Below are positions 27,683-37,756 of a stretch of 64,000 nucleotides of DNA, in pieces. How positions within the stretch are numbered: position 1 is the stretch's first letter; each line of letters begins with the position of its first letter. This DNA is from Lachnospiraceae bacterium. GTDB lineage: Bacteria > Bacillota > Clostridia > Lachnospirales > Lachnospiraceae. Position numbers and translations under genes: made by a program. The stretch spans positions 108,869-172,868 of the forward strand of contig JAAVHZ010000068.1 of the NCBI GenBank assembly GCA_014799465.1, read 5' to 3'. The notes below the pieces were generated by a model. It worked only from the letters and a program-made list of their open reading frames with translations. It did no database searches and was not told the origin of the DNA.

Positions 27683-28279
27683 GTGGGTATTTTGCTGGAG
27701 GGAAAAAAGATTGGAATTGCCATAACCGGCTCTTTTTGTACTTTTGAAAATATATTAAAAGAAATAGAACTGCTTGTTAAGGAAGAAAAAGCAGAAGTAT
27801 ATACCATATTTTCAGAAATGTCAAAAAATACAGATACGAGATTCGGAGCTGCCGATAAATTTTTTGCAAATATAGAAAAAATCACAGGAAATAAACCAAT
27901 AACTACCATAGTAGGAGCAGAACCTATAGGTCCTAATCCATTTTTGGATGTTCTTGCAATATTTCCATGTACGGGAAACACCATGGCAAAACTTGCTAAC
28001 GGTATAACAGATACACCGGTGCTTATGGCGGCAAAGGCACATTTGAGAAATGAGAAACCTTTGGTTATATCTATATCCACCAATGATGCATTAGGTATGA
28101 ATATGAAGAATATTGGAGAACTTATGAATGTAAAGAATATATTCTTTGTTCCGTTTGGTCAGGATAATCATATTAAAAAACCAAATTCAATGATTGCCAG
28201 AACAGAGATGCTGGTTCCGGTTATAGAAGCAGCATTGGAAAAGAAACAGTATCAGCCGGTAATTATGGGACCTAAATAG
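27683..28279 (+). CDS. dpaB: Dipicolinate synthase subunit B (flavoprotein)
   Basis: The 198-residue flavoprotein-family subunit starts with KKIGIAITGSFCTFENIL, followed by TIVGAEPIGPNPFLDVLAIFPCTGNTMAKLANGITDTPVLMA as in the SpoVFB family. GTG 27683 is taken as the start; TTG 27692 is a possible alternative because AAGAAGTGGG then lies upstream. The gene follows dpaA after 6 bases, giving the usual dpaAB pair. Confidence 0.92.
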   Translation: MGILLEGKKIGIAITGSFCTFENILKEIELLVKEEKAEVYTIFSEMSKNTDTRFGAADKFFANIEKITGNKPITTIVGAEPIGPNPFLDVLAIFPCTGNTMAKLANGITDTPVLMAAKAHLRNEKPLVISISTNDALGMNMKNIGELMNVKNIFFVPFGQDNHIKKPNSMIARTEMLVPVIEAALEKKQYQPVIMGPK

Positions 28280-28294
28280 CAGGAGGCATTGGCG

Positions 28295-30142
28295 ATGTGT
28301 GGAATAGCAGGATTTTATAATGGAAACGGAAAATATGCACAAGGGAAAAATTTCTGGGAAAATATTCTTGAAAATATGAATAAGGTTCAGAAACACAGGG
28401 GACCGGATGATGACGGCATATTTCTTACTCCTGAATGTGGGATGGCACATGTACGATTATCAATAATAGATATAGAGAAAGGACATCAGCCAATGATAAG
28501 AAGAGACGGTGAAAGAAAATGTGCAATAGTGTACAACGGAGAAATATATAATATGAAAGAACTTAAAGAACATCTTATGTATCTTGGCACAGAGTTTGAA
28601 ACTACCAGTGATACAGAAGTGATTCTTGCAGGATATATGAGGTATGGTGAAAAATTTGTAAAGAGGCTCAACGGTATATTTGCTTTTGCGTTATGGGATA
28701 TGAGTGAAAGGAAGCTTTTGCTTGTAAGGGACAGAATCGGAGTAAAACCATTATTTTACAGCAGGAAGAATGACGATATAATATTTTCTTCTGAGATAAA
28801 AGGTCTTTTTGAATATCCAGATGTAACACCAACTATAGATTTAGAGACCATGCAGATTATATTTGGGCTGGGTCCGGCAAAGCCATATGGAAGTGGAGTG
28901 TTTAAAGATATTTTAGAGGTAGAGCCGGGTCATATGCTTGAGATAAAAGATGGTAATGTAAAGGATATCAGATATTGGAAACTGGTAAGCCAGCCACATG
29001 AAGATTCGGAAGAAAGAACCATAGCAAAAACGGCATGGCTTATAGAAGATTCTGTTAAAATGCAGATGCTTTCGGATATTCCGATAAGTACATTTTTATC
29101 GGGAGGAGTAGACAGCAGCCTTGTTACGGCAATTTGTGGGGCAAAGCTTAAAAAGCAGGGAAAGGTACTTAATACATTTTCTTTTGACTTTGAAGGAAAT
29201 GATAAGTATTTTAAGGCTAATTCATTCCAGCCTTCGCAAGACAGACCATGGGTGGATATGATGAAAGATTATGTGGGTACAAATCACAGGTATCTGGAGT
29301 GCGACAGTGAGAATCTGGAAGACTATCTCTATAAGGCGGTAGATGCCAGAGATTTACCGTGTATGGCGGATGTGGAATCTTCAATGATGTATTTCTGTGG
29401 GAAGGTGGTGCCATATAATAAAGTGACATTGACCGGAGAGTGTGCAGATGAAATATTTGGAGGCTATCCATGGTTTCATAGAAAAGAAATGTTTGATGCA
29501 GATATTTTTCCATGGTCAATGGATTTGCAGCCAAGAAAGGAACTGCTAAAGTCAGATGTTGCAGATGAATTAAATATAGATGAATATGTAAAAAAGATAT
29601 ATGATTTGACCATATCTGAGACACCGTATCTCAGAGGCGAAGGTACTGTAGAGAAAAGACGGCGTGAAATAAGTTATCTGAATCTTAAATGGTTTATGGC
29701 AACGCTCCTTGACAGAATGGACAGAACAAGTATGCATTGCGGACTCGAAGCAAGAGTACCGTTTGCCGACCACAGAATAGTTGAGTATGTATGGAATGTA
29801 CCATGGGACATTAAATATAGAAAGTGTATAGTAAAAGGGCTTTTAAGGGCAGCAGGTGAGAAGTTCCTGCCGGAAGATGTATTATATAGGAAGAAAAGTC
29901 CTTATCCAAAGACATATAATCCGGAATATGAAAATATGTTATTTGAAAAAGTTCTGGATGTGACAGCAGACCCTAACGCAAAGATTAATGTTTTTATAGA
30001 CAGGAAAAAGATAGAAGCATGGAAAATGGGTGAAACTGATTACGGAAAGCCATGGTACGGACAGTTGATGGCAGGTCCCCAGATGCTTGCATATATTCTT
30101 CAGACTGATTATTGGCTTAAAAAGTATAATATAGCAGTATGA
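28295..30142 (+). CDS. asnB: Asparagine synthase (glutamine-hydrolysing)
   Basis: The 615-residue enzyme must start at ATG 28295 so that Cys2 of MCGIAGFYNG becomes the N-terminal nucleophile; AGGAGG lies 8 bases upstream. The glutaminase domain (residues 1-200, with RGPDD and VYNGEIYN) is followed by a synthetase domain with the PP-loop STFLSGGVDSSLVTA. It converts aspartate and glutamine to asparagine with ATP. It follows dpaB by 15 bases, so read-through expression with the spore genes is possible. Confidence 0.94.
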   Translation: MCGIAGFYNGNGKYAQGKNFWENILENMNKVQKHRGPDDDGIFLTPECGMAHVRLSIIDIEKGHQPMIRRDGERKCAIVYNGEIYNMKELKEHLMYLGTEFETTSDTEVILAGYMRYGEKFVKRLNGIFAFALWDMSERKLLLVRDRIGVKPLFYSRKNDDIIFSSEIKGLFEYPDVTPTIDLETMQIIFGLGPAKPYGSGVFKDILEVEPGHMLEIKDGNVKDIRYWKLVSQPHEDSEERTIAKTAWLIEDSVKMQMLSDIPISTFLSGGVDSSLVTAICGAKLKKQGKVLNTFSFDFEGNDKYFKANSFQPSQDRPWVDMMKDYVGTNHRYLECDSENLEDYLYKAVDARDLPCMADVESSMMYFCGKVVPYNKVTLTGECADEIFGGYPWFHRKEMFDADIFPWSMDLQPRKELLKSDVADELNIDEYVKKIYDLTISETPYLRGEGTVEKRRREISYLNLKWFMATLLDRMDRTSMHCGLEARVPFADHRIVEYVWNVPWDIKYRKCIVKGLLRAAGEKFLPEDVLYRKKSPYPKTYNPEYENMLFEKVLDVTADPNAKINVFIDRKKIEAWKMGETDYGKPWYGQLMAGPQMLAYILQTDYWLKKYNIAV

Positions 30143-30167
30143 ATTAAATAGAATATTACAAAATATT

Positions 30168-30212
30168 AAAAGATTCTGTGTGAAATTTTAAAAGTCATAC
30201 AGAATCTTTTAT
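30168..30212. terminator. Intrinsic terminator between asnB and the convergent SDR gene
   Basis: AAAAGATTCTGT and ACAGAATCTTTT form a 12-bp stem, extendable by a GTGA/TCAT pair with one G-U. A-rich and T-rich flanks make it work in both directions. Confidence 0.82.
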
Positions 30213-30227
30213 ATGATATGTGTTTAA

Positions 30228-30962
30228 TCAAAACCAACCGCCATTAAATGAAATAATCTGTCCTGTAAGGTAAGGTTCCGAATGGGCAAGCTGATATACA
30301 AAAGAAGCAGCTTCTTGTGGAGTTGCCATTCTGCCAAAAGGAATTTCTTCTTCAAGCACTTTCTTTTCGTCATCAGACAAAAAAGAGTTCATTTCGGTAT
30401 CTATGGCTCCAAAAGCAATGGCATTTACCTGTATGCCGCTTGGTGCCAGTTCTTTGGCAAGAGCTTTGGTAAGTCCGTTAATTCCGGCTTTTGAGGCGGA
30501 ATATGCAGCTTCACATGAAGCACCTTGTTCACCCCATACAGAAGAAATGTTTATTATTCTGCCATATTTATTGTGCACAAAGTGGGGGATAATGCTTCGG
30601 CACATATAAAATACAGAAGTAAGGTTTGATGTTATCACATTTTCCCACTGTTCATTACTCATATCCTGAAGAAGTCCCATATGTGAGATTCCGGCATTAT
30701 TTATTACAATATCAATATCAGGAATTAATTTTTTGATGTTATCAAACAGTGATGCTACAGATTCGGAAGAACCTCCATCACATTTAAATCCATAACATAA
30801 AACAGAATATTTTTTTTCAAGTTGTCCGCATAATTTGTTAAGCAGTTCAATATTATTATTACATGTAAGTATAAGGTTGTATCCTTGTGAAGCAAATTTT
30901 TCGGCAATGGCATTTCCTATTCCTCTTGATGCACCTGTAATTATTACATATTTATTTTTCAT
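30228..30962 (-). CDS. SDR family oxidoreductase, FabG/YmfI-like
   Basis: The 244-residue protein carries the classical short-chain dehydrogenase motifs: cofactor loop GASRGIGNAIAEKF at residues 9-22, NNAGISHMG, and the catalytic S with YSASKAG. The C-terminus GQIISFNGGWF matches FabG-like enzymes. The best alternatives are a 3-oxoacyl-ACP reductase and the EF-P 5-aminopentanone reductase (YmfI) that Firmicutes encode. It stands outside any fatty-acid gene cluster, which mildly favours the latter. Confidence 0.85.
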   Translation of the reverse strand: MKNKYVIITGASRGIGNAIAEKFASQGYNLILTCNNNIELLNKLCGQLEKKYSVLCYGFKCDGGSSESVASLFDNIKKLIPDIDIVINNAGISHMGLLQDMSNEQWENVITSNLTSVFYMCRSIIPHFVHNKYGRIINISSVWGEQGASCEAAYSASKAGINGLTKALAKELAPSGIQVNAIAFGAIDTEMNSFLSDDEKKVLEEEIPFGRMATPQEAASFVYQLAHSEPYLTGQIISFNGGWF

Positions 30963-31073
30963 TATAACCCTCTTTTCTTTTATATATTTTGACTAAAAAA
31001 ATGTCAGCAAAACATGAATATGACACTATAATAACACAATTTGTAAAATTTATGAATAAATATTACTATGCCG

Positions 31074-31102
31074 TTGACAAATTGTAATGGATTTGATAGA
31101 AT
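31074..31102 (+). promoter_or_regulatory. Sigma-A-type promoter of the NlpC/P60 gene
   Basis: TTGACA (31074-31079) and TAGAAT (31097-31102) are 17 bases apart, 65 bases before the ATG. Confidence 0.7.
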
Positions 31103-31166
31103 TACCACTGATGAAGTTAATAGATTTGTAACAATTTGTTTTATATAATAAATGGAGGCTTTTTAA

Positions 31167-32510
31167 ATGAACGTAAGATATTTAAGAGTTGCAGCAGGAT
31201 GCTTTGCCGGATTAGTAGTTGCAGGCGGATGCAGTATTAATGTACACGCATCAGAGTTAAGTACAGATTTGCCGAGTGCCGGTATTGCTGTTGCACTTGA
31301 ACAATATTATGTTGAAAATAATGATTCAAAGGCAGATGTATTGGCATTACTTACACCTATAGTAGGAAGTGCTGATAAAGCAGAAGGAGTTTCAGAGCCG
31401 GAAGCAGAGACTACAGCAGCAGAACCGGAAACACCTGCAGAGCCTGAGACTGAACCTCAGACAGAGCCGGAGACAACAATTTATGATACGATTGCAATAT
31501 CACATGTTGACAATTATGTTAATGTAAGAAGTGCACCAAGTACTGACAGTGAGATTGTAGGTAAGATATATAATAACTGTGCAGCTACCATATTAGAAAA
31601 TGATGGTGAATGGTACAAGATTGAATCAGGAAATGTACAGGGTTACATAAATGCACAGTATTTTGTTACAGGTGAGGCTGCAAAAGAGCTTGCACTTGAA
31701 ATTGGAAAGGTATTTGCAACAGTAAATACAATGACACTTAATGTAAGGGAAGGTCAGGGAACAGATACATCTATTCTTACACAGCTTCCGGAAGGCGGAG
31801 TATTTGACGTTGAGCAGTATGGCGAAGGTTGGGTATATCTTAACGTTGATGCAGATATTAAAGGCTGGGTATCACAGGAGTTTGTAGATATTTCGGTTGA
31901 ATTTGATAAAGCAGTTACATTAGAAGAAGAGCAGGCTATGCTTGCAGAGCAGCAGCGTCTTGCAGAAGAGGCAGCAGCAGCAGAAAAGGCAGCAAGAGAA
32001 GCAGCAGAGCGTGAGCGTGCAGCAGCACAGCAGAAGTCATCACAGTCATCAGGACAGCAGACTACACCGGCACCACAGACACCATCTTCTGATGACAGCA
32101 GTCAGTCATATTATGATGAGCCAGTTGCAAGTGATTCTGTATCATCATTAAGGTCAGCAGTAGTGGCTTATGCAATGCAGTTTGTAGGTAATCCGTATGT
32201 GTATGGCGGTTCAAGTCTTACAAACGGAACTGACTGTTCAGGATTCACAATGTCAGTATATGCACACTTCGGATATGGACTTCCTCATTCATCGAGTGCA
32301 CAGTCAGGATACGGTGTAGCAGTATCTCTTGATTCATTACAGCCGGGTGATTTGTTGTTCTACACAAATGATGGAGCTTCAGGAATTGGACATGTTGCAT
32401 TATATATTGGCGGAGGACAGGTAGTACATGCCAGCACACCTAACACAGGTATAAAGGTGTCAAGTGCATTCTATAGAACACCTGTTGCAGCAAGAAGAAT
32501 TATATATTAG
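31167..32510 (+). CDS. Secreted NlpC/P60 peptidoglycan endopeptidase with two SH3 domains
   Basis: The 447-residue protein has a signal peptide ending near VHASE (about residue 29) and an Ala/Pro/Glu-rich linker. Two bacterial SH3 domains follow (DNYVNVRSAPSTDSEIVGK and TLNVREGQGTDTSILTQL), then an Ala/Glu-rich coiled coil at about 248-290 and a Ser/Gln/Pro linker. The C-terminal NlpC/P60 domain has Cys in GTDCSGFTMSVY and His residues in GIGHVALYIGG and VVHAST. It should cut peptide stems of peptidoglycan outside the cell, probably in daughter-cell separation. Confidence 0.93.
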   Translation: MNVRYLRVAAGCFAGLVVAGGCSINVHASELSTDLPSAGIAVALEQYYVENNDSKADVLALLTPIVGSADKAEGVSEPEAETTAAEPETPAEPETEPQTEPETTIYDTIAISHVDNYVNVRSAPSTDSEIVGKIYNNCAATILENDGEWYKIESGNVQGYINAQYFVTGEAAKELALEIGKVFATVNTMTLNVREGQGTDTSILTQLPEGGVFDVEQYGEGWVYLNVDADIKGWVSQEFVDISVEFDKAVTLEEEQAMLAEQQRLAEEAAAAEKAAREAAERERAAAQQKSSQSSGQQTTPAPQTPSSDDSSQSYYDEPVASDSVSSLRSAVVAYAMQFVGNPYVYGGSSLTNGTDCSGFTMSVYAHFGYGLPHSSSAQSGYGVAVSLDSLQPGDLLFYTNDGASGIGHVALYIGGGQVVHASTPNTGIKVSSAFYRTPVAARRIIY

Positions 32511-32527
32511 GAATTAACATATATTAT

Positions 32528-32562
32528 AAAAAGGATGTTCACATATGTGGACATCTTTTTTA
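32528..32562 (+). terminator. Intrinsic terminator of the NlpC/P60 gene
   Basis: AAAAGGATGTTCAC pairs with GTGGACATCTTTT around a short loop, followed by T residues. Confidence 0.82.
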
Positions 32563-32616
32563 TAAGAAAGATACATTTACTAATATTAATTAATATAATT
32601 AAAAAGGGGAAAAGCA

Positions 32617-33135
32617 ATGACAAGAAAATTAGTGGTAGTATCAATATTAGCATTTACATTATGCATAGCAGGATGTTCATCTGATAAAAGTGTGACTTCA
32701 AAAGATGCAGGTCAGGAAGCTGAATCAGATAAGAATGTTACACTTGAATCAGGAAAATTTGTTCAGGGAGACAAGGAAATATTCGAAGAATTTGTCCAAA
32801 ATACGTGGGATGGCAAAGAAGACAGCATTATATTAGAATATTTAGACGATGGTTCACTTAGTTCAAAAATAGAAATAACTTTTGACGGAGATAAATATAA
32901 GTATCATACATTATATGATTCAGAATATGTATTGGAAAAATATAAGTATTTACACTATTTTGAAGGGACTTATAAAGACAGATATACTTATGCGGATTAC
33001 ATTTTATCAAATGATGAGGATATGACATATGATTCTTTTATGCGGCTTATTATAGATTCAAATCCCGGTGTAGCAGATACCCCTGGTGAGGCTGGATTTA
33101 GATATCTTTTGGCAGACCATAAAGATTTAGAATAG
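32617..33135 (+). CDS. Small lipoprotein
   Basis: The 172-residue product has a lipoprotein signal peptide with lipobox IAGC and the acylated cysteine at residue 20. The mature part is hydrophilic and rich in Asp, Lys and Tyr, with no known domain recognised. It starts behind AAAAGGGGAAAAGC and is followed by its own terminator. The function is unknown; it would be anchored to the outer face of the membrane. Confidence 0.75.
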   Translation: MTRKLVVVSILAFTLCIAGCSSDKSVTSKDAGQEAESDKNVTLESGKFVQGDKEIFEEFVQNTWDGKEDSIILEYLDDGSLSSKIEITFDGDKYKYHTLYDSEYVLEKYKYLHYFEGTYKDRYTYADYILSNDEDMTYDSFMRLIIDSNPGVADTPGEAGFRYLLADHKDLE

Positions 33136-33163
33136 AGAGTTTCTTTCATTATTAAAAGCATAA

Positions 33164-33196
33164 AGCGACATCCAACACAGGATGTCATTTTTATTT
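33164..33196 (+). terminator. Intrinsic terminator of the lipoprotein gene
   Basis: GACATCC and GGATGTC enclose AACACA and run into ATTTTTATTT. Confidence 0.75.
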
Positions 33197-33291
33197 AATA
33201 TAAATGTCCGAAGGCATATGGTCAATGTGGTAATTCTGTCAATAGACATGATGCACAAAAAAGTAAAATAATAGAAATTAGCAATATATGG

Positions 33292-33352
33292 TTATCCACA
33301 CCTAAAAAAACCATAAATACAGTTATACACCGAGTTATCCACATTATCCACA
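33292..33352 (+). promoter_or_regulatory. DnaA-box cluster
   Basis: Three exact consensus DnaA boxes TTATCCACA occur at 33292-33300, 33335-33343 and 33344-33352, the last two abutting, and a near-match TTATACACC at 33323-33331. All are on the same strand within 61 bases of a gene-free stretch upstream of the hpf gene. No dnaA or dnaN gene is in the window, so this is not an obvious origin. A titration or DnaA-control site is possible. Confidence 0.75.
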
Positions 33353-33426
33353 AAAAAATTATTGAAACAGATGTTTTGTGAAATATTTTATTAACCTAAA
33401 TAATATATTAAACCAATCCTTTTTTA

Positions 33427-33454
33427 TTGAAATAATATCAATTTGTGTTATAAT
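33427..33454 (+). promoter_or_regulatory. Promoter of the hpf gene
   Basis: TTGAAA (33427-33432) and TATAAT (33449-33454) with a 16-base spacer lie about 80 bases before the start codon, just downstream of the DnaA boxes. Confidence 0.55.
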
Positions 33455-33534
33455 ATTTACATACTTACAATTTTACATATAGTAGGTATTTCTGGGGGAA
33501 ATCCTCAATTTTGTAAAAAAAGGAGATGGGCATC

Positions 33535-34062
33535 ATGAGGTATATTATAACAGGCAGAAACATCGACGTAACAGAAGGCTTAAGATCAGCTGTTCAGGAA
33601 AAGATTGGAAAGTTGGAGAGATATTTTACAGAGGATACGGAGGTACATGTAACACTTAGTGTTGAAAAGGAAAGGCAGAAGATAGAAGTTACTATTCCGG
33701 TTAAAGGAAATATTATCAGATCTGAACAGGTAAGCAGTGATATGTATGTGTCGATTGACCTGGTTGAAGAGATAATAGAGAGACAGCTTAAGAAATATAA
33801 AAACAAGATTGTAAACAGAAAACAGGCAGGAGACAGTTTCACTCCTGAGTATATTGATAAAGATTATGATGAAGATGACAGTATACAGATTATAAGAACG
33901 AAGAAATTTGGCATTAAGCCTATGGATCCGGAGGAAGCATGTATCCAGATGGAACTGTTGGGACATAATTTTTATGTATTCAGCAATTCTGAAACAGATG
34001 AAGTAAATGTGGTTTATAAGAGAAAGGGAAATACTTACGGACTCATTGAACCTGAATTTTAA
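33535..34062 (+). CDS. hpf: Ribosome hibernation-promoting factor, long form
   Basis: The product has about 175 residues. The N-terminal RaiA/S30AE domain (MRYIITGRNIDVTEGLRSAVQEKIGKL) is joined by a charged linker to the C-terminal dimerisation domain (IIRTKKFGIKPMDPEEACIQMELLGHNFYVFSNSE). Long forms join two 70S ribosomes into inactive 100S particles in stationary phase. ATG 33535 is preferred over 33526 because AAGGAG then sits at a usable distance. Confidence 0.93.
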   Translation: MRYIITGRNIDVTEGLRSAVQEKIGKLERYFTEDTEVHVTLSVEKERQKIEVTIPVKGNIIRSEQVSSDMYVSIDLVEEIIERQLKKYKNKIVNRKQAGDSFTPEYIDKDYDEDDSIQIIRTKKFGIKPMDPEEACIQMELLGHNFYVFSNSETDEVNVVYKRKGNTYGLIEPEF

Positions 34063-34076
34063 TAGTTGAAATGATT

Positions 34077-34117
34077 AAAGGATGTGCAGGACAAGTTTAA
34101 TGTGCATCCTTTTTTTC
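34077..34117 (+). terminator. Intrinsic terminator of hpf
   Basis: AAAGGATGTGCA pairs (two G-U) with TGTGCATCCTTT and is followed by T residues. Confidence 0.78.
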
Positions 34118-34183
34118 TTTTAAACAGGCAGAAGCAAGAATTATGAAAACTTCTAAAACGTGAGTAAATAAAGGAGGTATATT

Positions 34184-34972
34184 ATGCCTGATATGTTATT
34201 TAAAAGATTTGCGGAAATAGATTGTGTTGAAGCCATTGCACTTGGCGGCTCAAGAGCAGGTAAAGTATATGATGAAAAATCTGATTATGATGTGTATGTC
34301 TATGTTACAGATAAAATTGATGAATCAATGCGTAAGAAAATACTGGCTGAGCATTGCAGTTATATGGAGATTGGCAATCATTTCTGGGAATATGAAGATA
34401 ACTGTATTCTCAACAGCGGAATTGACATAGATATTTTATACCGCAATTTAGATGATTTTTGTAAGGGTATAGAAAATGTTGTAATACATTGTCAGCCGTC
34501 AAATGCTTATACTACATGTATGTGGCACAATCTTATAAATTGTAAGATTATATATGACAGGGATGGAAGATTGGAGGCTGCCCAAAAGAGATTTGACATA
34601 CCATATCCGGAAGGGTTAAAAAAGGCAATTATTGAAAGGCAGATTAAACTGATTGATTCAGCTATGCCGGCATATAAAATACAGATAGAAAAAGCTGTTA
34701 AGAGAAAAGACTTGATTAGTATCAATCACAGAGTTACAGAGTTTTTTGCATCTTATTTTGATTTACTTTTTGCACTTAATGAGCGAACACATCCCGGAGA
34801 GAAACGACTGATAGAATTGTGTAGAAGTAATTGCAGCATTTTGCCGGAAGATTTTGAAGAAAATATAAAAATATCATTATCACATATGTATTTAGATGGT
34901 GAAAGCCAATTAAAGGTGATTGATGACATAAATAGGATGATAGGATGTTTAAAGAAGATTATTATAGTTTAG
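34184..34972 (+). CDS. Nucleotidyltransferase-fold protein with DUF4037-like C-terminus
   Basis: The 262-residue protein begins with a minimal nucleotidyltransferase signature: ALGGSRAGKVYDEKSDYDVYVYV (GS, then DYDVYV), with a third acidic stretch GIDIDILYRN. The helical C-terminal half with CMWHNLINCKIIYDRDG fits DUF4037-type proteins. Such proteins may modify small molecules such as antibiotics or nucleotides; the substrate is unknown. AAAGGAGG precedes the start. It is monocistronic. Confidence 0.78.
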   Translation: MPDMLFKRFAEIDCVEAIALGGSRAGKVYDEKSDYDVYVYVTDKIDESMRKKILAEHCSYMEIGNHFWEYEDNCILNSGIDIDILYRNLDDFCKGIENVVIHCQPSNAYTTCMWHNLINCKIIYDRDGRLEAAQKRFDIPYPEGLKKAIIERQIKLIDSAMPAYKIQIEKAVKRKDLISINHRVTEFFASYFDLLFALNERTHPGEKRLIELCRSNCSILPEDFEENIKISLSHMYLDGESQLKVIDDINRMIGCLKKIIIV

Positions 34973-35179
34973 ATAAGATAATTTTGTGATTTATGCAGGA
35001 ATATTTTTAAATTCCTTTTGTTTTGTTCTGGATATTTACAAATTTTATTGAAATGTTAATAGTATGTTTACTATATTAATGTTGAATATTCAAAAATAAA
35101 GTGTTACAATATGCTATGTTGATTAGAATGACATAGTGTTTCTACACGGATGAATAATAAGAAGTATAGGAGATTTATA

Positions 35180-37756
35180 ATGGGATTAGCAGCTAAAGTG
35201 TTTGGTACACATAGTGAAAGAGAAATAAAAAGAATTATGCCCCTTGTAAAGAAAATTGAATCATACAGACCGGAAATGATGGAAATGTCTGATGAACAAT
35301 TAAGGGCAAAAACAGAAGAATTTAAGGAAAGGCTGTCAAAGGGAGATACCCTGGATGATATATTGCCTGAGGCTTATGCAGTAGTAAGAGAAGCGGCAAG
35401 AAGAGTACTCAATACTGAGCACTATGAAGTTCAGATTATGGGTGGAATTATTCTTCATCAGGGAAGAATTGCTGAGATGAAAACCGGTGAAGGAAAGACA
35501 CAGACATGTCTACTGCCGGCGTACTTGAATGCATTGGAAGGAAAAGGTGTACATGTAGTTACAGTAAATGACTATCTTGCAAAGCGAGATGCCGAATGGA
35601 TGGGTCAGGTACATGAATTTCTCGGGCTTACTGTTGGTGTAGTCTTAAATGAAATGGATAATGATGAGAGACGTAAAGCATATAACTGTGATATTACATA
35701 TGTTACCAACAATGAACTCGGTTTCGATTATCTTAGAGATAATATGGTAATATATAAAGAGCAGCTTGTTCAGAGAGAACTTCATTATGCCATAGTAGAT
35801 GAGGTGGATTCAGTTCTTATTGATGAAGCAAGAACACCTCTTATAATATCAGGTCAAAGTGGAAAGTCTACAAAGCTTTATGAAGCATGTGATATTCTGG
35901 CAAGGCAGTTAGTACGTGGTGAGGAGAGTCAGGAACTTACAAAGCTGGCAGCCATTATGCAGGAAGAAATAGAGGAAGACGGAGATTTTATAGTAAATGA
36001 AAAGGATAAGGTAGTAAACCTTACAGCTGAGGGTGTAAAAAAGGTAGAGAGATTCTTCCATATAGACAACCTTGCAGATCCGGAAAACATTGAAATACAG
36101 CATAATATTATACTTGCTTTAAGGGCACATAACCTTATGTTCAGAGACCAGGATTATGTGGTAAAGGATGAGCAGGTTCTTATAGTTGATGAGTTTACAG
36201 GTCGTATAATGCCGGGAAGAAGATATTCTGACGGTCTGCATCAGGCTATTGAAGCTAAGGAACATGTAAAGGTAAAGAGAGAGAGTAAAACACTTGCAAC
36301 CATTACTTTCCAGAACTTCTTTAATAAATATACAAAAAAATCAGGTATGACAGGTACTGCACTTACAGAGGAGCAGGAGTTCAGAAATATTTATGGTATG
36401 GACGTTGTATCCATTCCTACAAATAAGCCGGTTATGCGTGAAGATTTAAATGATGCCGTATATAAGACAAAGAAAGAAAAGCTTCATGCAGTGGTGGAAG
36501 AAGTTAAAGCGGCACATGAAAAGGGTCAGCCTGTACTGGTAGGTACAATTACCATAGAGGCATCGGAGGAAGTAAGTAATCTTCTTAGAAAAGAAGGAAT
36601 ACCACATCAGGTACTTAATGCGAAATTCCATGAGCTTGAGGCAGAGATAGTAGCACAGGCAGGTATACATGGAGCGGTAACAATAGCTACAAATATGGCA
36701 GGACGTGGTACCGATATAAAGCTTGATGATGAGGCAAAAGAGGCAGGAGGACTTAAAATTATAGGTACTGAAAGACATGAGTCACGCCGAATAGATAACC
36801 AGCTCCGTGGACGTTCAGGTCGTCAGGGAGATCCGGGAGAGTCAAGATTCTATTTGTCATTGGAAGATGATATTATGAGACTCTTCGGCTCAGAGAGATT
36901 AATGTCAGTGTTCAATGCACTTGGTGTGCCTGAAAATGAACAGATTGAGCACAAGATGCTTTCTAAATCTATAGAGACAGCACAGAAAAAGATAGAAGGA
37001 AATAACTTCGGTATAAGAAAGAATCTTTTGGAATATGATAAGGTTAATAATGACCAGAGAGAGATTATTTATGCTGAGAGAAGGCGGGTTCTTGATGGCG
37101 AGAGTATGCGTGATGTTATATATAAGATGATTACGGATACGGTTGAGAGTATTGTAGATATGTGTATATCTAATGATGTAAGTGCACAGGAATGGGATTT
37201 GATAGAACTGAACGAGCTTTTACTTCCAATATTCCCATTAGAACCAATTGAGCTTACTGAAGAACAGCGTTCCAAAATGAAGAAGGATGAGCTAAAGCAT
37301 AACTTAAAAGAGGCTGCAGTTAAATTATATGAGGCAAAAGAAGCAGAATTTCCTGAGCCTGAAGCAGTAAGGGAGTTAGAGAGAGTTATTCTTCTTAAAG
37401 TAATTGACAGAAAGTGGATGGACCATATAGATGATATGGACCAGCTTCGTCAAGGTATAGGACTTCAGGCATATGGACAGAGAGACCCGCTTGTTGAATA
37501 CAAGATGGCGGGATTTGAAATGTTTGATGCCATGACAGAGAGTATACAGGAAGAGACAGTTAAACTGCTGCTTCACGTAAAGGTAGAGCAGAAGGTAGAG
37601 CGTGAACAGGTAGCAAAGGTTACCGGAACTAATAAAGATGAAACTTCTGTCAAAGAACCAAAGAAACGCAGTTCACAGAAAGTATATCCAAATGACCCAT
37701 GTCCTTGCGGAAGTGGTAAGAAATATAAACAGTGTTGTGGAAAGAAGGTGATATAG
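35180..37756 (+). CDS. secA: Preprotein translocase ATPase SecA
   Basis: The protein has about 858 residues from ATG 35180 behind AGGAG. It contains Walker A (MKTGEGKTQ), the DEAD-like [20 protein letters not shown], the second-motor-domain motifs NMAGRGTDI and [17 protein letters not shown], the helical wing and scaffold, and the C-terminal zinc-binding [14 protein letters not shown] that contacts SecB or the ribosome. It drives export through SecYEG. The stop overlaps the GTG start of prfB by 1 base. Confidence 0.97.
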   Translation: MGLAAKVFGTHSEREIKRIMPLVKKIESYRPEMMEMSDEQLRAKTEEFKERLSKGDTLDDILPEAYAVVREAARRVLNTEHYEVQIMGGIILHQGRIAEMKTGEGKTQTCLLPAYLNALEGKGVHVVTVNDYLAKRDAEWMGQVHEFLGLTVGVVLNEMDNDERRKAYNCDITYVTNNELGFDYLRDNMVIYKEQLVQRELHYAIVDEVDSVLIDEARTPLIISGQSGKSTKLYEACDILARQLVRGEESQELTKLAAIMQEEIEEDGDFIVNEKDKVVNLTAEGVKKVERFFHIDNLADPENIEIQHNIILALRAHNLMFRDQDYVVKDEQVLIVDEFTGRIMPGRRYSDGLHQAIEAKEHVKVKRESKTLATITFQNFFNKYTKKSGMTGTALTEEQEFRNIYGMDVVSIPTNKPVMREDLNDAVYKTKKEKLHAVVEEVKAAHEKGQPVLVGTITIEASEEVSNLLRKEGIPHQVLNAKFHELEAEIVAQAGIHGAVTIATNMAGRGTDIKLDDEAKEAGGLKIIGTERHESRRIDNQLRGRSGRQGDPGESRFYLSLEDDIMRLFGSERLMSVFNALGVPENEQIEHKMLSKSIETAQKKIEGNNFGIRKNLLEYDKVNNDQREIIYAERRRVLDGESMRDVIYKMITDTVESIVDMCISNDVSAQEWDLIELNELLLPIFPLEPIELTEEQRSKMKKDELKHNLKEAAVKLYEAKEAEFPEPEAVRELERVILLKVIDRKWMDHIDDMDQLRQGIGLQAYGQRDPLVEYKMAGFEMFDAMTESIQEETVKLLLHVKVEQKVEREQVAKVTGTNKDETSVKEPKKRSSQKVYPNDPCPCGSGKKYKQCCGKKVI

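Noticed and set aside
33292..33352. Chromosomal origin of replication
   Set aside because: DnaA boxes exist, but no dnaA, dnaN, recF or gyrB gene is near and there is no clear AT-rich unwinding repeat. I report it only as a DnaA-box cluster.
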